NCBI GenBank assembly: GCA_017522205.1
Contig: JAFWZS010000014.1
Span: forward strand, 1 to 41,949
Direction: 5' to 3'
Source of the DNA: Clostridia bacterium
GTDB taxonomy: Bacteria; Bacillota; Clostridia; Oscillospirales; Acutalibacteraceae
Length of the DNA: 41,949 nt
In this document: positions 33,201 through 40,697 of the stretch, piece by piece
Position numbering within the stretch: the first letter of the stretch is position 1
Layout of the letters: every line of letters begins with the position of its first letter
The notes under the pieces: generated by a model
Databases searched by the model: none
The model's input: only the letters and a program-made list of their open reading frames with translations
What the model was told of the DNA's origin: nothing
Made by a program: the position numbers and the translations under genes

Positions 33201-33719
33201 CTAATTCTCTGCTGAGACTACACTGATATTTTTTATACTGATGTCAAAAAGAGCCGACACAACTGAGATTATGCGCTCTTTTACGGCTATGTCAGATGCA
33301 CCGCTGCATACCACAGCAACACCTTTAATTTTCGGGTAGACGCTTTTTATTTTAAGTCCGGTTTCACCGTTGTCACCGTCCACGATTATGTAGTCATTTT
33401 TGATTTTCTCTTCACCGTTTCTGAAGCTTTCTTCTTTATCGCTTGCAAAAACACTTTCTTCTCCCGATTCGTAAGTTATCATCACGCTTACCTTACCCAC
33501 TCCGTCGATTTTTGAAATCAATCTTTGAAGCTTCTCTTCATAATCCTTTGAAACTTCACTTTCCGTCTCCCCTTTTAAAAATTCTGTTTCCCTTTTACTG
33601 CCATCCGAAAAAAGAATCAGAAGCATTCCGACAATCGCAAGAATGACTATAAGCAAGGCTTTTTTATCCTTCATTATTTTTTCTGTAAGTACAGATAGCT
33701 TTTCGGAATAATCACTCAT
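33201..33719 (-). CDS. spoIIIAG: Stage III sporulation protein AG
   Basis: Mother-cell membrane ring protein of the SpoIIIA-SpoIIQ channel. One membrane segment (KALLIVILAIVGMLLILFSDG) precedes an outer domain with the family pattern VSVMITYESGEESVFA and IKGVAVVCSGASDIAVKERIISVVSALFDI. I start at ATG 33719, overlapping spoIIIAF by 8 bases; the longer frame needs a TTG and lacks support. Confidence 0.92.
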   Translation of the reverse strand: MSDYSEKLSVLTEKIMKDKKALLIVILAIVGMLLILFSDGSKRETEFLKGETESEVSKDYEEKLQRLISKIDGVGKVSVMITYESGEESVFASDKEESFRNGEEKIKNDYIIVDGDNGETGLKIKSVYPKIKGVAVVCSGASDIAVKERIISVVSALFDISIKNISVVSAEN

Positions 33720-34179
33720 TTTTCTTTGCAAAAATCACTTCACACTCCTTTTCAAGATAATCGTATATTATCCTTTTGGATTTATCCGTTTCTTTTTCCG
33801 AAAAACTTCCGTATAAATATATGCGGTGGATTTCCATTGTATCATCGCTAAAGTGCATTTCTGTTTTGCATTCAGCTTCAATGCCGCCCTCATAAAGCTT
33901 ATTTTCTATAAGATTGTTCATCATTTTTTCGCCCTCATCAATAAGCAGTTCATCTGTTTTTTCACTTATTGATGCACTGTTATCCGTAAAAAAATCGCTT
34001 TGTTTTATATCAATACTTTTGCCTGAGCTGAAAGCAGAAAAGAAGGCAAAAAGCATTATAAGAGAGCAGAGAGTTTTATATGCTCCTTTCAGCTTGCTCT
34101 CGGGGACAATAACCGTAAAAACTGCAGAAACTATAGCACATACGGCACACATTTTAATCCACAAAGACATCTTATCCAT
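33712..34179 (-). CDS. spoIIIAF: Stage III sporulation protein AF
   Basis: 155 residues with two N-terminal membrane helices (IKMCAVCAIVSAVFTVIV and TLCSLIMLFAFFSAF). An outer alpha/beta domain with AECKTEMHFSDDTMEIHRIYLYG follows, in the fixed operon position between AE and AG. Overall divergence is typical for AF; identification rests on topology plus position. Confidence 0.88.
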   Translation of the reverse strand: MDKMSLWIKMCAVCAIVSAVFTVIVPESKLKGAYKTLCSLIMLFAFFSAFSSGKSIDIKQSDFFTDNSASISEKTDELLIDEGEKMMNNLIENKLYEGGIEAECKTEMHFSDDTMEIHRIYLYGSFSEKETDKSKRIIYDYLEKECEVIFAKKNE

Positions 34180-34183
34180 CAGT

Positions 34184-35302
34184 TCACCTTACAAAAGTCA
34201 GTATGATACCCGTTGAAATAATCAGAATGAACATCTGAAATACAACGAGAATTAGCATTAGCCTTATAGCACTGCAGATTGCTCCGAACAAATCAGACAC
34301 ACGATTACAACCGGTTATTCCCGAAATGTAGGAAAGTGCTGAAAAAGACAGATAATAGAGCAGGGTTTCAACTATAACAGGCAGATTTATTATCACTACC
34401 GCAAGAATGCCAATAACTGCAATTGAGCTTTTTATGAGATTTATGCTTCCAAGAATTGAAGAATATGCTTCGCTTATTGATGCTCCTACTATAGGAATAA
34501 AGCTTGACAGTAAAAATCTGACACCTTTTACCGAAACTCCGTCAAGTGATGCAGCCATTATATTCTTTACGGTAAGAATACCCGAAAAGAGACTGCCTGA
34601 TATGCTCAGAACAAGGGTTGCAGTTTTGTTTACTGAGTTTATTAGCTTACCTGTATTAAGCGACTCGTTGAAAGTAAAGGCAATTGCAAGGCACAGAAAG
34701 CATCCGATGAAATCAACAAGTCCTCCGTTAATAATCGCTGTCATAACTTCGGTAAATCCTAGAACAAAGCTGTTATACACCAAAGCGCTTGCAGGGTTAC
34801 CCGAAAAGGACACTATCAGAGTGAAAACAGGCACATAAGAAGCAACAAAACCACCGCTAAGCTTAAGCACAGAAAGGCAGGAATTGATTGTATCCGCAAG
34901 GTTGCTCATTGTCATCAGAGTAATAACGGTACTGCCCAAAAGCATAAGAGCATTATTCATTCCGCTGCTTTGCATCAGCACACCAAAAGAGCTGAGCAGC
35001 AATACGGTGCTGAAAAGTGAGAAGAAGTTGCTGAACACATGTGAAGCTTTGTCCTTGATTTCAGGTGTGAAGTATGTAAGAAGCTCACGGAATGACACCT
35101 TGTAAATGCTCTCAAAGTCAAATTCATTTATACCCACAAAGTCAAAAGCATCTCTTATTTCATCTGTTATAATATCGGATAAATCTTCGCTTAGTTCACT
35201 TTTTATTTCATCGAAATGATAAAGCGGTTCAGCATAAGCTGTGACAGTATGTAGCGGTAAAAGTAAAGCAATCAGTAATATTATGTAAACAAGTTTTTTC
35301 AC
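34184..35302 (-). CDS. spoIIIAE: Stage III sporulation protein AE
   Basis: Large polytopic membrane protein of the SpoIIIA complex (372 residues). It has a signal-like first helix (KKLVYIILLIALLLPLHTV) followed by about seven hydrophobic segments, and the conserved blocks SGGFVASYVPVF and GSLFSGILTVKN. It starts with GTG at 35302, overlapping the spoIIIAD stop in GTGA. Confidence 0.94.
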   Translation of the reverse strand: MKKLVYIILLIALLLPLHTVTAYAEPLYHFDEIKSELSEDLSDIITDEIRDAFDFVGINEFDFESIYKVSFRELLTYFTPEIKDKASHVFSNFFSLFSTVLLLSSFGVLMQSSGMNNALMLLGSTVITLMTMSNLADTINSCLSVLKLSGGFVASYVPVFTLIVSFSGNPASALVYNSFVLGFTEVMTAIINGGLVDFIGCFLCLAIAFTFNESLNTGKLINSVNKTATLVLSISGSLFSGILTVKNIMAASLDGVSVKGVRFLLSSFIPIVGASISEAYSSILGSINLIKSSIAVIGILAVVIINLPVIVETLLYYLSFSALSYISGITGCNRVSDLFGAICSAIRLMLILVVFQMFILIISTGIILTFVR

Positions 35303-35682
35303 GGCAAAAATGATGCGGCAGTTTTAATAACGTTTTCTATAAAAGGAAATCCGAGAGATAAAAGCATTATTCTGCCCGTAAGGTCTATTATATCTGAAAC
35401 GAGTCCGTTACCGCTGTCTTTTGCGGCATCAGATGCAAGCTTTGCAACAGTGCAGATAAGAGCACCTTTAAGAAGTGCGGGAAAAACTGCTGAACCGTAC
35501 TCGCTGTCTCCGAGATATCCCCACAAACCGTCAGTAATATCCTTAATACTTTTAAACAAAGCAGCAAGTGTAAGAACAGCAAAAGAAATCTGCAAAGGAA
35601 GTACCGCTTCTTTCAGCCAGCCTTTCAGAAGAACGCTTATAACACAAACACAGATACCGAGAAGTGAAACTTTAATAATCAT
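35299..35682 (-). CDS. spoIIIAD: Stage III sporulation protein AD
   Basis: 127-residue membrane protein with about four hydrophobic segments (KVSLLGICVCVISVLL, LQISFAVLTLAALF, LLKGALICTVAKLA, RIMLLSLGFPFIEN). It begins immediately after spoIIIAC and is related to it, as in other spore formers. Confidence 0.93.
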   Translation of the reverse strand: MIIKVSLLGICVCVISVLLKGWLKEAVLPLQISFAVLTLAALFKSIKDITDGLWGYLGDSEYGSAVFPALLKGALICTVAKLASDAAKDSGNGLVSDIIDLTGRIMLLSLGFPFIENVIKTAASFLP

Positions 35683-35877
35683 TTAAAAATCTGCAAGTTC
35701 CTTAAGACTTTCGAACAGATTCATAATTTCAGGCAAAATGCTGAGAATTATGATTATTACTCCGCTGAGCGTCACAAAGACCGCATACTCACCCTTGTCC
35801 GCTTTTGAAAGAAGCTGATTTACTATTGCCACGATTATCCCGATACCTGCAATTCTGAATATTACATCAATTTCCAT
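35683..35877 (-). CDS. spoIIIAC: Stage III sporulation protein AC
   Basis: 64-residue membrane protein with two helices (DVIFRIAGIGIIVAIVNQLL and YAVFVTLSGVIIIILSILP). The intervening SKADKGEY is typical of AC. It abuts spoIIIAD. Confidence 0.95.
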   Translation of the reverse strand: MEIDVIFRIAGIGIIVAIVNQLLSKADKGEYAVFVTLSGVIIIILSILPEIMNLFESLKELADF

Positions 35878-35887
35878 TTTCCGCCCC

Positions 35888-36391
35888 CTATACAGTCATT
35901 ATAAAAATTCCGAAGCCTGTTATGAAGCCTAACATCACACATAATTTTGAGTACTTCTCATTATCCTTTTGGGCTCTTTTAGAAAACGCATTAAAATACT
36001 CCTCATAGAGACTCAGCAATTCACTCTGAGTTTCCTTATCACTTGTACCGAGAAAATCAGCCATTGAAAGCAGCTTTTCTCTTTCATCGTCTCTGTAAGG
36101 CAAGGTAGTATTTTCAAGTGAAATATGCCACACGGAAGAAAAGCTTTCTCCGCTACTGAGACGTTCTTTACACTCAGAAATAAAGCTTAAGCTTCTGCAC
36201 GACGTCAGAAGTGAAAGTGAAGTGAGAAGACTTAAAAGGTTATCTGCTCTGTACTGCAGTTCAAGTCTGAGATTTACAATAAAGCTGACCGTTTCTTCAA
36301 GCAAAGCTACACGTTTTTTAAGCAGAGACGACACTTTTAAGCTCAGCAGGGTCAAAGATATCCAGATTATGACTGCGCCTGATAATCTCAT
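35888..36391 (-). CDS. spoIIIAB: Stage III sporulation protein AB
   Basis: 167 residues with an N-terminal membrane helix (LSGAVIIWISLTLLSLKVSSLL), a GspF-like helical domain (LLEETVSFIVNLRLELQYR) and a C-terminal helix (CVMLGFITGFGIFIMTV). I start at ATG 36391, which has AAAGGAG 7 bases upstream; a longer frame from 36412 has no ribosome site. Even so it overlaps spoIIIAA by 74 bases. Confidence 0.92.
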   Translation of the reverse strand: MRLSGAVIIWISLTLLSLKVSSLLKKRVALLEETVSFIVNLRLELQYRADNLLSLLTSLSLLTSCRSLSFISECKERLSSGESFSSVWHISLENTTLPYRDDEREKLLSMADFLGTSDKETQSELLSLYEEYFNAFSKRAQKDNEKYSKLCVMLGFITGFGIFIMTV

Positions 36392-37340
36392 CCCGAAGCT
36401 CCTTTGTGTCATAAATTTGAGCTACCTCACCGACCGGCTCTTTTTTTAGCATCACAACCTTGGAGAATGAATAAGTTTCAATAAGTTTTTTTATCTGTGG
36501 TCGGTGAAGCAGTTCGTTATAATCAGCAGCGTGAACGGTAACAATGAATCTTACCCCTGAATTTACGGCAAGTCTGATAGCTTCAATTTCAGTCTCCTCA
36601 CCAACTTCATCAAGAGCAATAATATCGGGGGACATTGTTTTAAGAGCAATCATCATAGCTTCCTTTTTAGGGTAGCCGTCGAGAATATCACAGTTAACTC
36701 CAATATCATTCTGCGGTATACCGGAATTTACCGAAGCAATTTCCTGTCTTTCGTCAACAAGAGCTACCTTATAAAAATACTCATCCGAAGAAAGCTGACG
36801 CACAGCATCACGCAAGACAGTTGTTTTACCCGATGAAGGCGGACCTGCGATAATTATGCTTTGCAGCTTTTCGGCATAAAGCTCACTTATGATTCTGTCG
36901 GCACAGCCTTTAATCTGCCGTGAAATTCTTAAATTTATACCTGAGACATCTTTAATTGAAGTTATGTTACCCGAATTGTCGCAAACTGCAGTTCCGCAAA
37001 TGCCGGCTCTGTGTCCGCCCTCGGTGGTTATGTAGCCTTTCACAATACCTGAAATATGACTGTGTACGGAATAACAGCAAAGTCTGTTAAAGGTTTCACG
37101 CACCTGATGAAGTGAGCAAATCACAGTATCCTCGGTGATATTCTCTGTCAGTATTCCGTAATAATCGAGAAACCTTATACCTTTCAACGTGTTTAACACT
37201 ATCGGCTTTTCACTTCTCAGCCTTACTTCACAAACGGTGCTTTTGTCGTAATCGCTTATACTCTCCAATATTTTCCTGATTGACGGTTCAATTGTTTTAA
37301 CCGCCATATCGAAGCGTATAGCTTCAGAATCATTTTTCAT
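36318..37340 (-). CDS. spoIIIAA: Stage III sporulation protein AA (ATPase)
   Basis: 340-residue secretion-type ATPase thought to power the mother-cell channel. The Walker A is GPPSSGKTTVLRDAVRQL, the Walker B region is SPDIIALDEVGEETEIEA, and TVHAADYNELLHR is the His-box block. A preceding domain has CCYSVHSHISGIVKGYITTEGGHRAGICG. GGGAGG precedes the ATG. It is the first gene of the eight-gene operon, with a possible sigma-E promoter upstream. Confidence 0.95.
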   Translation of the reverse strand: MKNDSEAIRFDMAVKTIEPSIRKILESISDYDKSTVCEVRLRSEKPIVLNTLKGIRFLDYYGILTENITEDTVICSLHQVRETFNRLCCYSVHSHISGIVKGYITTEGGHRAGICGTAVCDNSGNITSIKDVSGINLRISRQIKGCADRIISELYAEKLQSIIIAGPPSSGKTTVLRDAVRQLSSDEYFYKVALVDERQEIASVNSGIPQNDIGVNCDILDGYPKKEAMMIALKTMSPDIIALDEVGEETEIEAIRLAVNSGVRFIVTVHAADYNELLHRPQIKKLIETYSFSKVVMLKKEPVGEVAQIYDTKELRDEIIRRSHNLDIFDPAELKSVVSA

Positions 37341-37364
37341 AATGCCGCCTCCCTTGATGTTTTA

Positions 37365-37391
37365 AATCTATGAGGGCGTGTCCGGATATAG
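37365..37391 (-). promoter_or_regulatory. Possible sigma-E promoter of the spoIIIA operon
   Basis: On the minus strand CTATAT (37391-37386), 13 bases, CATAGATT (37372-37365). This is close to the mother-cell sigma-E pattern (ATA at -35, CATA-nnnT at -10) and lies 25 bases before the spoIIIAA ATG. The spoIIIA operon is sigma-E dependent in B. subtilis. Confidence 0.5.
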
Positions 37392-37421
37392 AACAAAAAT
37401 TCAAAATCAAGAGCTACTTTC

Positions 37422-37449
37422 TTGACTTTTGAAAACAATATGATATAAT
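37422..37449 (+). promoter_or_regulatory. Sigma-A promoter of tRNA-Leu(UAG)
   Basis: TTGACT (37422-37427), 16 bases, TATAAT (37444-37449), ending 12 bases before the tRNA. It is divergent from the spoIIIA promoter. Confidence 0.85.
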
Positions 37450-37461
37450 ACCTAAGGTAAT

Positions 37462-37546
37462 GCGGGTATGGTGAAATTGGCATACACGCAAGATTTAGGT
37501 TCTTGTGTCGCAAGACGTGCAGGTTCGACCCCTGTTACCCGCACCA
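37462..37546 (+). tRNA. tRNA-Leu, anticodon UAG
   Basis: Acceptor GCGGGTA pairs with TACCCGC, followed by A and encoded CCA. The anticodon stem CAAGA/TCTTG holds loop TTTAGGT (anticodon TAG, reading CUA/CUN). A long class II variable arm and the T arm GGTTCGACC are seen. The 85 bases include CCA. Confidence 0.95.
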
Positions 37547-37552
37547 AACCAG

Positions 37553-37604
37553 AAAAATCCGAACCCTTTTCCTACCTGGAAAATTTGGTTCGGATTTTTC
37601 TTTA
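37553..37604 (+). terminator. Intrinsic terminator of tRNA-Leu(UAG)
   Basis: A 13-pair stem (37553-37565 with 37587-37599, AAAAATCCGAACC and its complement) around a 21-base loop, followed by a T-rich run. Confidence 0.8.
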
Positions 37605-37715
37605 TTGGTACGAGTGTTCATAAGGGATTTACTCAAAATATATGTAAAACCGGCTTCAAACATAGTATTCTACACTCCTGCTGTTGCTTGGTAGAGAAAC
37701 ATATGGAGGTACATA

Positions 37716-37994
37716 ATGTCTAATATTATTGAATATTTCTATTACGGCAACATTGAGCCGCAAGAAGTCAATTCGGAATTAACACCTAAACTTGAGAAAA
37801 AATTGAGTAGCCTTGCAGATAAAGAAGAACAACTTACCGCAAGATTGAACGGTGAAGATAAGGAGCTGTTTCAAAACTATGTAAGTGCTTATATTGAGTT
37901 CTCAACAACAAGTAATGCAGACAGCTTTATATCAGGCTTCAGGCTCGGTGCAAGATTTACATATGACACATTTGTTAAGAACACGAAAGGATAA
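37716..37994 (+). CDS. Small DUF6809-like protein
   Basis: 92 residues, acidic and helical, with the pattern EYFYYGNIEPQE at the N-terminus, LTARLNGEDKELFQNYVSAYIEF in the middle and FISGFRLGARFTYDTF at the end. This fits DUF6809, a family of small proteins of unknown function frequent in gut Clostridia. GGAGG lies 6 bases before the ATG. It is the only protein gene on the plus strand over more than 37 kb; the tRNA terminator upstream separates it from tRNA-Leu, and no clear own promoter is seen. The family name is from memory of the pattern. Confidence 0.75.
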   Translation: MSNIIEYFYYGNIEPQEVNSELTPKLEKKLSSLADKEEQLTARLNGEDKELFQNYVSAYIEFSTTSNADSFISGFRLGARFTYDTFVKNTKG

Positions 37995-38032
37995 TGCGAT
38001 TGTAAAAAATATTACACTCGCCACCCTAACAA

Positions 38033-38064
38033 TAAAATTTGTCCCGCAGGCATTTGCCTGCGGG
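38033..38064 (-). terminator. Terminator of the zinc-ribbon/LuxR operon
   Basis: CCCGCAGGC / GCCTGCGGG (38043-38051 with 38056-38064), a 9-pair GC-rich stem, followed on the minus strand by AAATTTTATT. It lies just past the stop of the DUF4870-like gene and between the two convergent units. Confidence 0.8.
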
Positions 38065-38069
38065 ATTGC

Positions 38070-38540
38070 TTATGGCTTAAGAATCTTAAATTTTCCGATA
38101 ATCGGCAGCTCCTTGGCCTTTCCGCCGAGTGCGTTTACTATACCGATTACCGCAAGCACCGTTATGGTAAGACCTGCAATCGGGGCAATAATCCAGCCGA
38201 TAATGGGAATAGCCGCTATTACGGATGAAAGTATTGCTCCGATGAAAAGCACAAGTCCTTGGTTAGTATGAAATTTCGCATAGGGTGAGTCCTTTGCCGC
38301 AAGAAGAGGAATAAGGAAAATTATGTAAGCAAGAACTGCCATAACCTTGTTGTTTTCAATATCCTCGGGTGAATAATCTGAGGTTGTGTCTGCGGTATTG
38401 TTAAGCTCGGTGAGCTTTGCAGAAATATCATGCTGTGCGGGTGATGTCTGTTCAGCAGATACTTCCAAGGGTGCACCACAGGAAGAGCAGTGAGTTAAAC
38501 CGTCTTCTACCTGTGCGTTACATTGTTTACAAATTAACAT
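38070..38540 (-). CDS. Zinc-ribbon plus DUF4870-like membrane protein
   Basis: 156 residues. A four-Cys zinc ribbon is at 4-21 (CxxC ... CSSC). A Thr/Ser/Asp-rich linker follows, then a Tic20/DUF4870-like membrane domain: NKVMAVLAYIIFLIPLLAA, the conserved FHTNQGLVLFIGAI and two more hydrophobic helices (IPIIGWIIAPIAGLTITVLAVIG). The zinc ribbon should be cytoplasmic. It is the last gene of a four-gene operon, 32 bases after the lipoprotein. Function unknown. Confidence 0.85.
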   Translation of the reverse strand: MLICKQCNAQVEDGLTHCSSCGAPLEVSAEQTSPAQHDISAKLTELNNTADTTSDYSPEDIENNKVMAVLAYIIFLIPLLAAKDSPYAKFHTNQGLVLFIGAILSSVIAAIPIIGWIIAPIAGLTITVLAVIGIVNALGGKAKELPIIGKFKILKP

Positions 38541-38572
38541 TATTTTTTCCTCCTTTGTTTTAATTTGCCTTT

Positions 38573-39298
38573 TTAATTGAAAAAGTCGCTTATAGCTTCT
38601 TTTACTTCATCTTCGTTTTCTGAGAGATAGCTTTCTGCCTCGTCAAGTGTGGATGATAAACTCTTTTGCAGACCTACACCGATATCAACCTTTGCTCCGT
38701 CATAATAAAACAGTTTACCAAGCTCACTGTCTTTGTTGTTGTCGTACTCCCGACTTACATATACCACATAAATTTTACCGTCAACTTTGAATGCCCAACC
38801 CTGCAAAAAGCCCTTGAGTGAATCTTCAAGAGTGGTTTCATTGAGTGCCTTTTCCGCATCGGCAAATTCATAGCCCTTGATATTGTAGCCGTCATCGGAT
38901 GCCTTGGCGGTAGTATCAAACAGCTTTTTGAACCATTTGTCATATTCTTCATCAGTAATCTCACCCTCTGCTTTGGTAAAATTGATTACTGCATGACCGC
39001 TTCCCGTAGAAGGATCGTCGCCGTAGGCGGAATAATTGCTTTTAAGTTTCCACTGAAAATCGGGTTCAACAGCAGAAAGCTCAAAGCCTACTGATTTTCT
39101 CAAAAAATAATCAACTGCACCCTGACTGAAGGCTTCGTGTTCTTCGGCATCTTCAAGCACCTTGTCAACTACATCCTGAGCATCGACGGTGGGGTCATTT
39201 TCTCCGTTTTGTGTTGCTTCTGTTCCACCTTCATCACCGCAGGCAGCGAGCAGAAACAGCATCAGCACCGCAAGTAAAAGTGATAAAAATTTCTTCAT
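38573..39298 (-). CDS. Lipoprotein of unknown function
   Basis: 241 residues. The signal peptide ends in the lipobox LAAC with Cys20 (LMLFLLAACGDEGG), so it is lipid-anchored on the outer face of the membrane. After an acidic linker the mature part is a compact alpha/beta domain with many charged residues and no motif that I recognise. GGAGG precedes the ATG. It lies between two zinc-ribbon proteins in the operon. Confidence 0.88.
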   Translation of the reverse strand: MKKFLSLLLAVLMLFLLAACGDEGGTEATQNGENDPTVDAQDVVDKVLEDAEEHEAFSQGAVDYFLRKSVGFELSAVEPDFQWKLKSNYSAYGDDPSTGSGHAVINFTKAEGEITDEEYDKWFKKLFDTTAKASDDGYNIKGYEFADAEKALNETTLEDSLKGFLQGWAFKVDGKIYVVYVSREYDNNKDSELGKLFYYDGAKVDIGVGLQKSLSSTLDEAESYLSENEDEVKEAISDFFN

Positions 39299-39316
39299 TG
39301 TTTTTCCTCCTTTTAT

Positions 39317-40168
39317 TTAAAATTTAAACAGGTCTTTCAGCCCTACCTGTTTTTTAGGCTCGGGCTTTACATAATCATATCCGCCTGTCGGCTCGTCAAT
39401 ATTAAAATAAATATTCGGGCAGTCGGGGTCACCCTCAAAGCAGTGCTCTGTATCTGCGTGATAGCATACTCCGTTCACCCTTTTGTAAAGGTGTGCAATG
39501 TTCGGGTACTGTCCTGCCTGAATAAAGCCGTTCTGCACAAGTGCTTTTCTGTACTGTGCAACAGCCTGCTCGGCTGCAAAGCGGTTACCCTCGAAATCGG
39601 CAGAAAATCTGATATAACCATCCATATCCTCTATGCAGTAATTTGCGCCTCCGCAGTCCCATTTGGGATACTGCGGAAGCTTTGTATCCCATTCTGCTAT
39701 TACAGCGGCGTTGCGGTCAGCCTGAGCCTGCTCCTCGGCGATTGCCGCGGGAAGCTTTGCTCCGCAGGCATCGCAGAATTTGGCTCCCACGGGATTTTGC
39801 TTGTTACATTCCGTGCAGACAGCTCCTTCGGAGACGGTCGTTTCCGGAAGCCTTGTGCCGCAGGAAGGGCAGAAGGTCTTTTCTTTATCCGACGGTTGAT
39901 TGCAGTTCGGACACACTTTGATATTTTTGCTCATCTCAGTTGCATAGCCCTGTGCAGCTCTTTCGAGGTTTGCAAAGGCTCCCTCAAGGCCCGATGAAAT
40001 TTGTGTTTTCTGCTGATTGTTCTGATGTGCGGCATTATCAAAATGCTGTGCGGCTTTATTGGCAAGCTCAGTAGCAGTTGGCTCAACAGCTTTGGTGATT
40101 GCCTGGCCCACCGCCTTGCCTATGCCTTCACTTACGCCACGTCTGATGGCTCTTTCCAAAAATCCCAT
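39317..40168 (-). CDS. Protein with two zinc ribbons and an unknown C-terminal domain
   Basis: 283 residues, no signal peptide. Residues 1-80 are helical and Ala/Gln-rich (GIGKAVGQAITKAVEPTATELANKAAQHF). Two tandem zinc ribbons follow: C86/C89/C100/C103 and C118/C121/C132/C135. The C-terminal ~120 residues (WDTKLPQYPKWDCGGANYCIEDMDGYIRFSADFEG) contain further Cys and aromatic residues and match nothing I recognise. It is 13 bases after the LuxR-type gene. Confidence 0.85.
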   Translation of the reverse strand: MGFLERAIRRGVSEGIGKAVGQAITKAVEPTATELANKAAQHFDNAAHQNNQQKTQISSGLEGAFANLERAAQGYATEMSKNIKVCPNCNQPSDKEKTFCPSCGTRLPETTVSEGAVCTECNKQNPVGAKFCDACGAKLPAAIAEEQAQADRNAAVIAEWDTKLPQYPKWDCGGANYCIEDMDGYIRFSADFEGNRFAAEQAVAQYRKALVQNGFIQAGQYPNIAHLYKRVNGVCYHADTEHCFEGDPDCPNIYFNIDEPTGGYDYVKPEPKKQVGLKDLFKF

Positions 40169-40181
40169 AATGCTTCCTCCT

Positions 40182-40445
40182 TTATATGTCTTTGTATTTT
40201 ATTAACAGCTGTCGTCTGCTGTTGATTTTAAGCTTTTTATATATATTTTTACAATGAAAATGTACGGAAGAATGTGTAATAAACAATTCATTGGCTATCT
40301 GTGCCTGCGTTTTGTCGGTAAGCAGCTGAGCAAAAACCTCAAGCTCACGTTTTGACAAGGCTTTCAGCTCAGGATAAGCTTCAAGCAGTCGCTTATGCTC
40401 GCTTTCTGCCAAAGCCATATACTCAAAATAGTTCAGTATTCCCAT
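40182..40445 (-). CDS. Small LuxR-type transcriptional regulator
   Basis: 87 residues. The C-terminal ~60 are a canonical LuxR/GerE helix-turn-helix: LSKRELEVFAQLLTDKTQAQIANELFITHSSVHFHCKNIYKKL. The N-terminal ~28 residues are helical and too short for a receiver or ligand domain, so its activity must be controlled by a partner, by level, or not at all. It is first in the operon and has AAGGAGG 6 bases before the ATG. A 13-bp element abuts and overlaps the -35 of its promoter and recurs inverted in front of the divergent membrane gene. Confidence 0.9.
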   Translation of the reverse strand: MGILNYFEYMALAESEHKRLLEAYPELKALSKRELEVFAQLLTDKTQAQIANELFITHSSVHFHCKNIYKKLKINSRRQLLIKYKDI

Positions 40446-40464
40446 AAGCCACCTCCTTGAAAAT

Positions 40465-40493
40465 ATTATACTTTATCAAGCTAAAATTGTAAC
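40465..40493 (-). promoter_or_regulatory. Promoter of the LuxR/zinc-ribbon operon
   Basis: GTTACA (40493-40488), 17 bases, TATAAT (40470-40465). The -35 overlaps the left end of the AACCTACCCGAAA element (40491-40503), as expected for regulation at this site. Confidence 0.65.
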
Positions 40494-40540
40494 CTACCCG
40501 AAACAAGTGGATTAAACAAATATACTACCTGTTTGGGTAG
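40491..40540. promoter_or_regulatory. Operator-like repeats upstream of the LuxR operon
   Basis: AACCTACCCGAAA (40491-40503) and, inverted and with one base missing, TGTTTGGGTAG (40530-40540). The latter is also half of the palindrome CTACC-TGTTTG-GGTAG (40525-40540). These are candidate binding sites for the LuxR-type protein. Confidence 0.45.
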
Positions 40541-40556
40541 TGTTTCCAACATATTA

Positions 40557-40586
40557 TTGAAAAATTTAAAAATCTGATTTATAATA
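40557..40586 (+). promoter_or_regulatory. Candidate plus-strand promoter in the gap
   Basis: TTGAAA (40557-40562), 18 bases, TATAAT (40581-40586). It would drive a transcript that meets the strong terminator at 40644-40665 after about 70 bases, or continue into the membrane gene at 40759. Confidence 0.5.
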
Positions 40587-40643
40587 TTAGCGGATAAATC
40601 TGTTAATGTAATTTGATTATATTGATTTTTTTACTCACTTTGT

Positions 40644-40665
40644 ACCCCCCGTTCGGGGGGTTTTT
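40644..40665 (+). terminator. Strong plus-strand terminator with no gene in front of it
   Basis: ACCCCCC-GTTC-GGGGGGT stem followed by TTTTT. No protein gene precedes it on this strand. It would end a short RNA or act as an attenuator in the leader of the membrane gene. Confidence 0.75.
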
Positions 40666-40669
40666 AGGA

Positions 40670-40697
40670 AAAACTCACCCTTTCGGGTAGGTTTTAT
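40670..40697 (+). promoter_or_regulatory. Second hairpin carrying the inverted 13-bp element
   Basis: AAAACTCACCC-TTTC-GGGTAGGTTTT, an 11-position stem with one mismatch and one wobble pair. Its right arm, TTTCGGGTAGGTT (40681-40693), is the exact inverse of the element at 40491-40503. It may work as a DNA operator, a second weak terminator, or both. Confidence 0.4.

Noticed and set aside
39443-39997. 184-codon plus-strand ORF opposite the double zinc-ribbon gene
   Set aside because: Shadow of a gene that has zinc-ribbon motifs, a ribosome site and operon context on the other strand.
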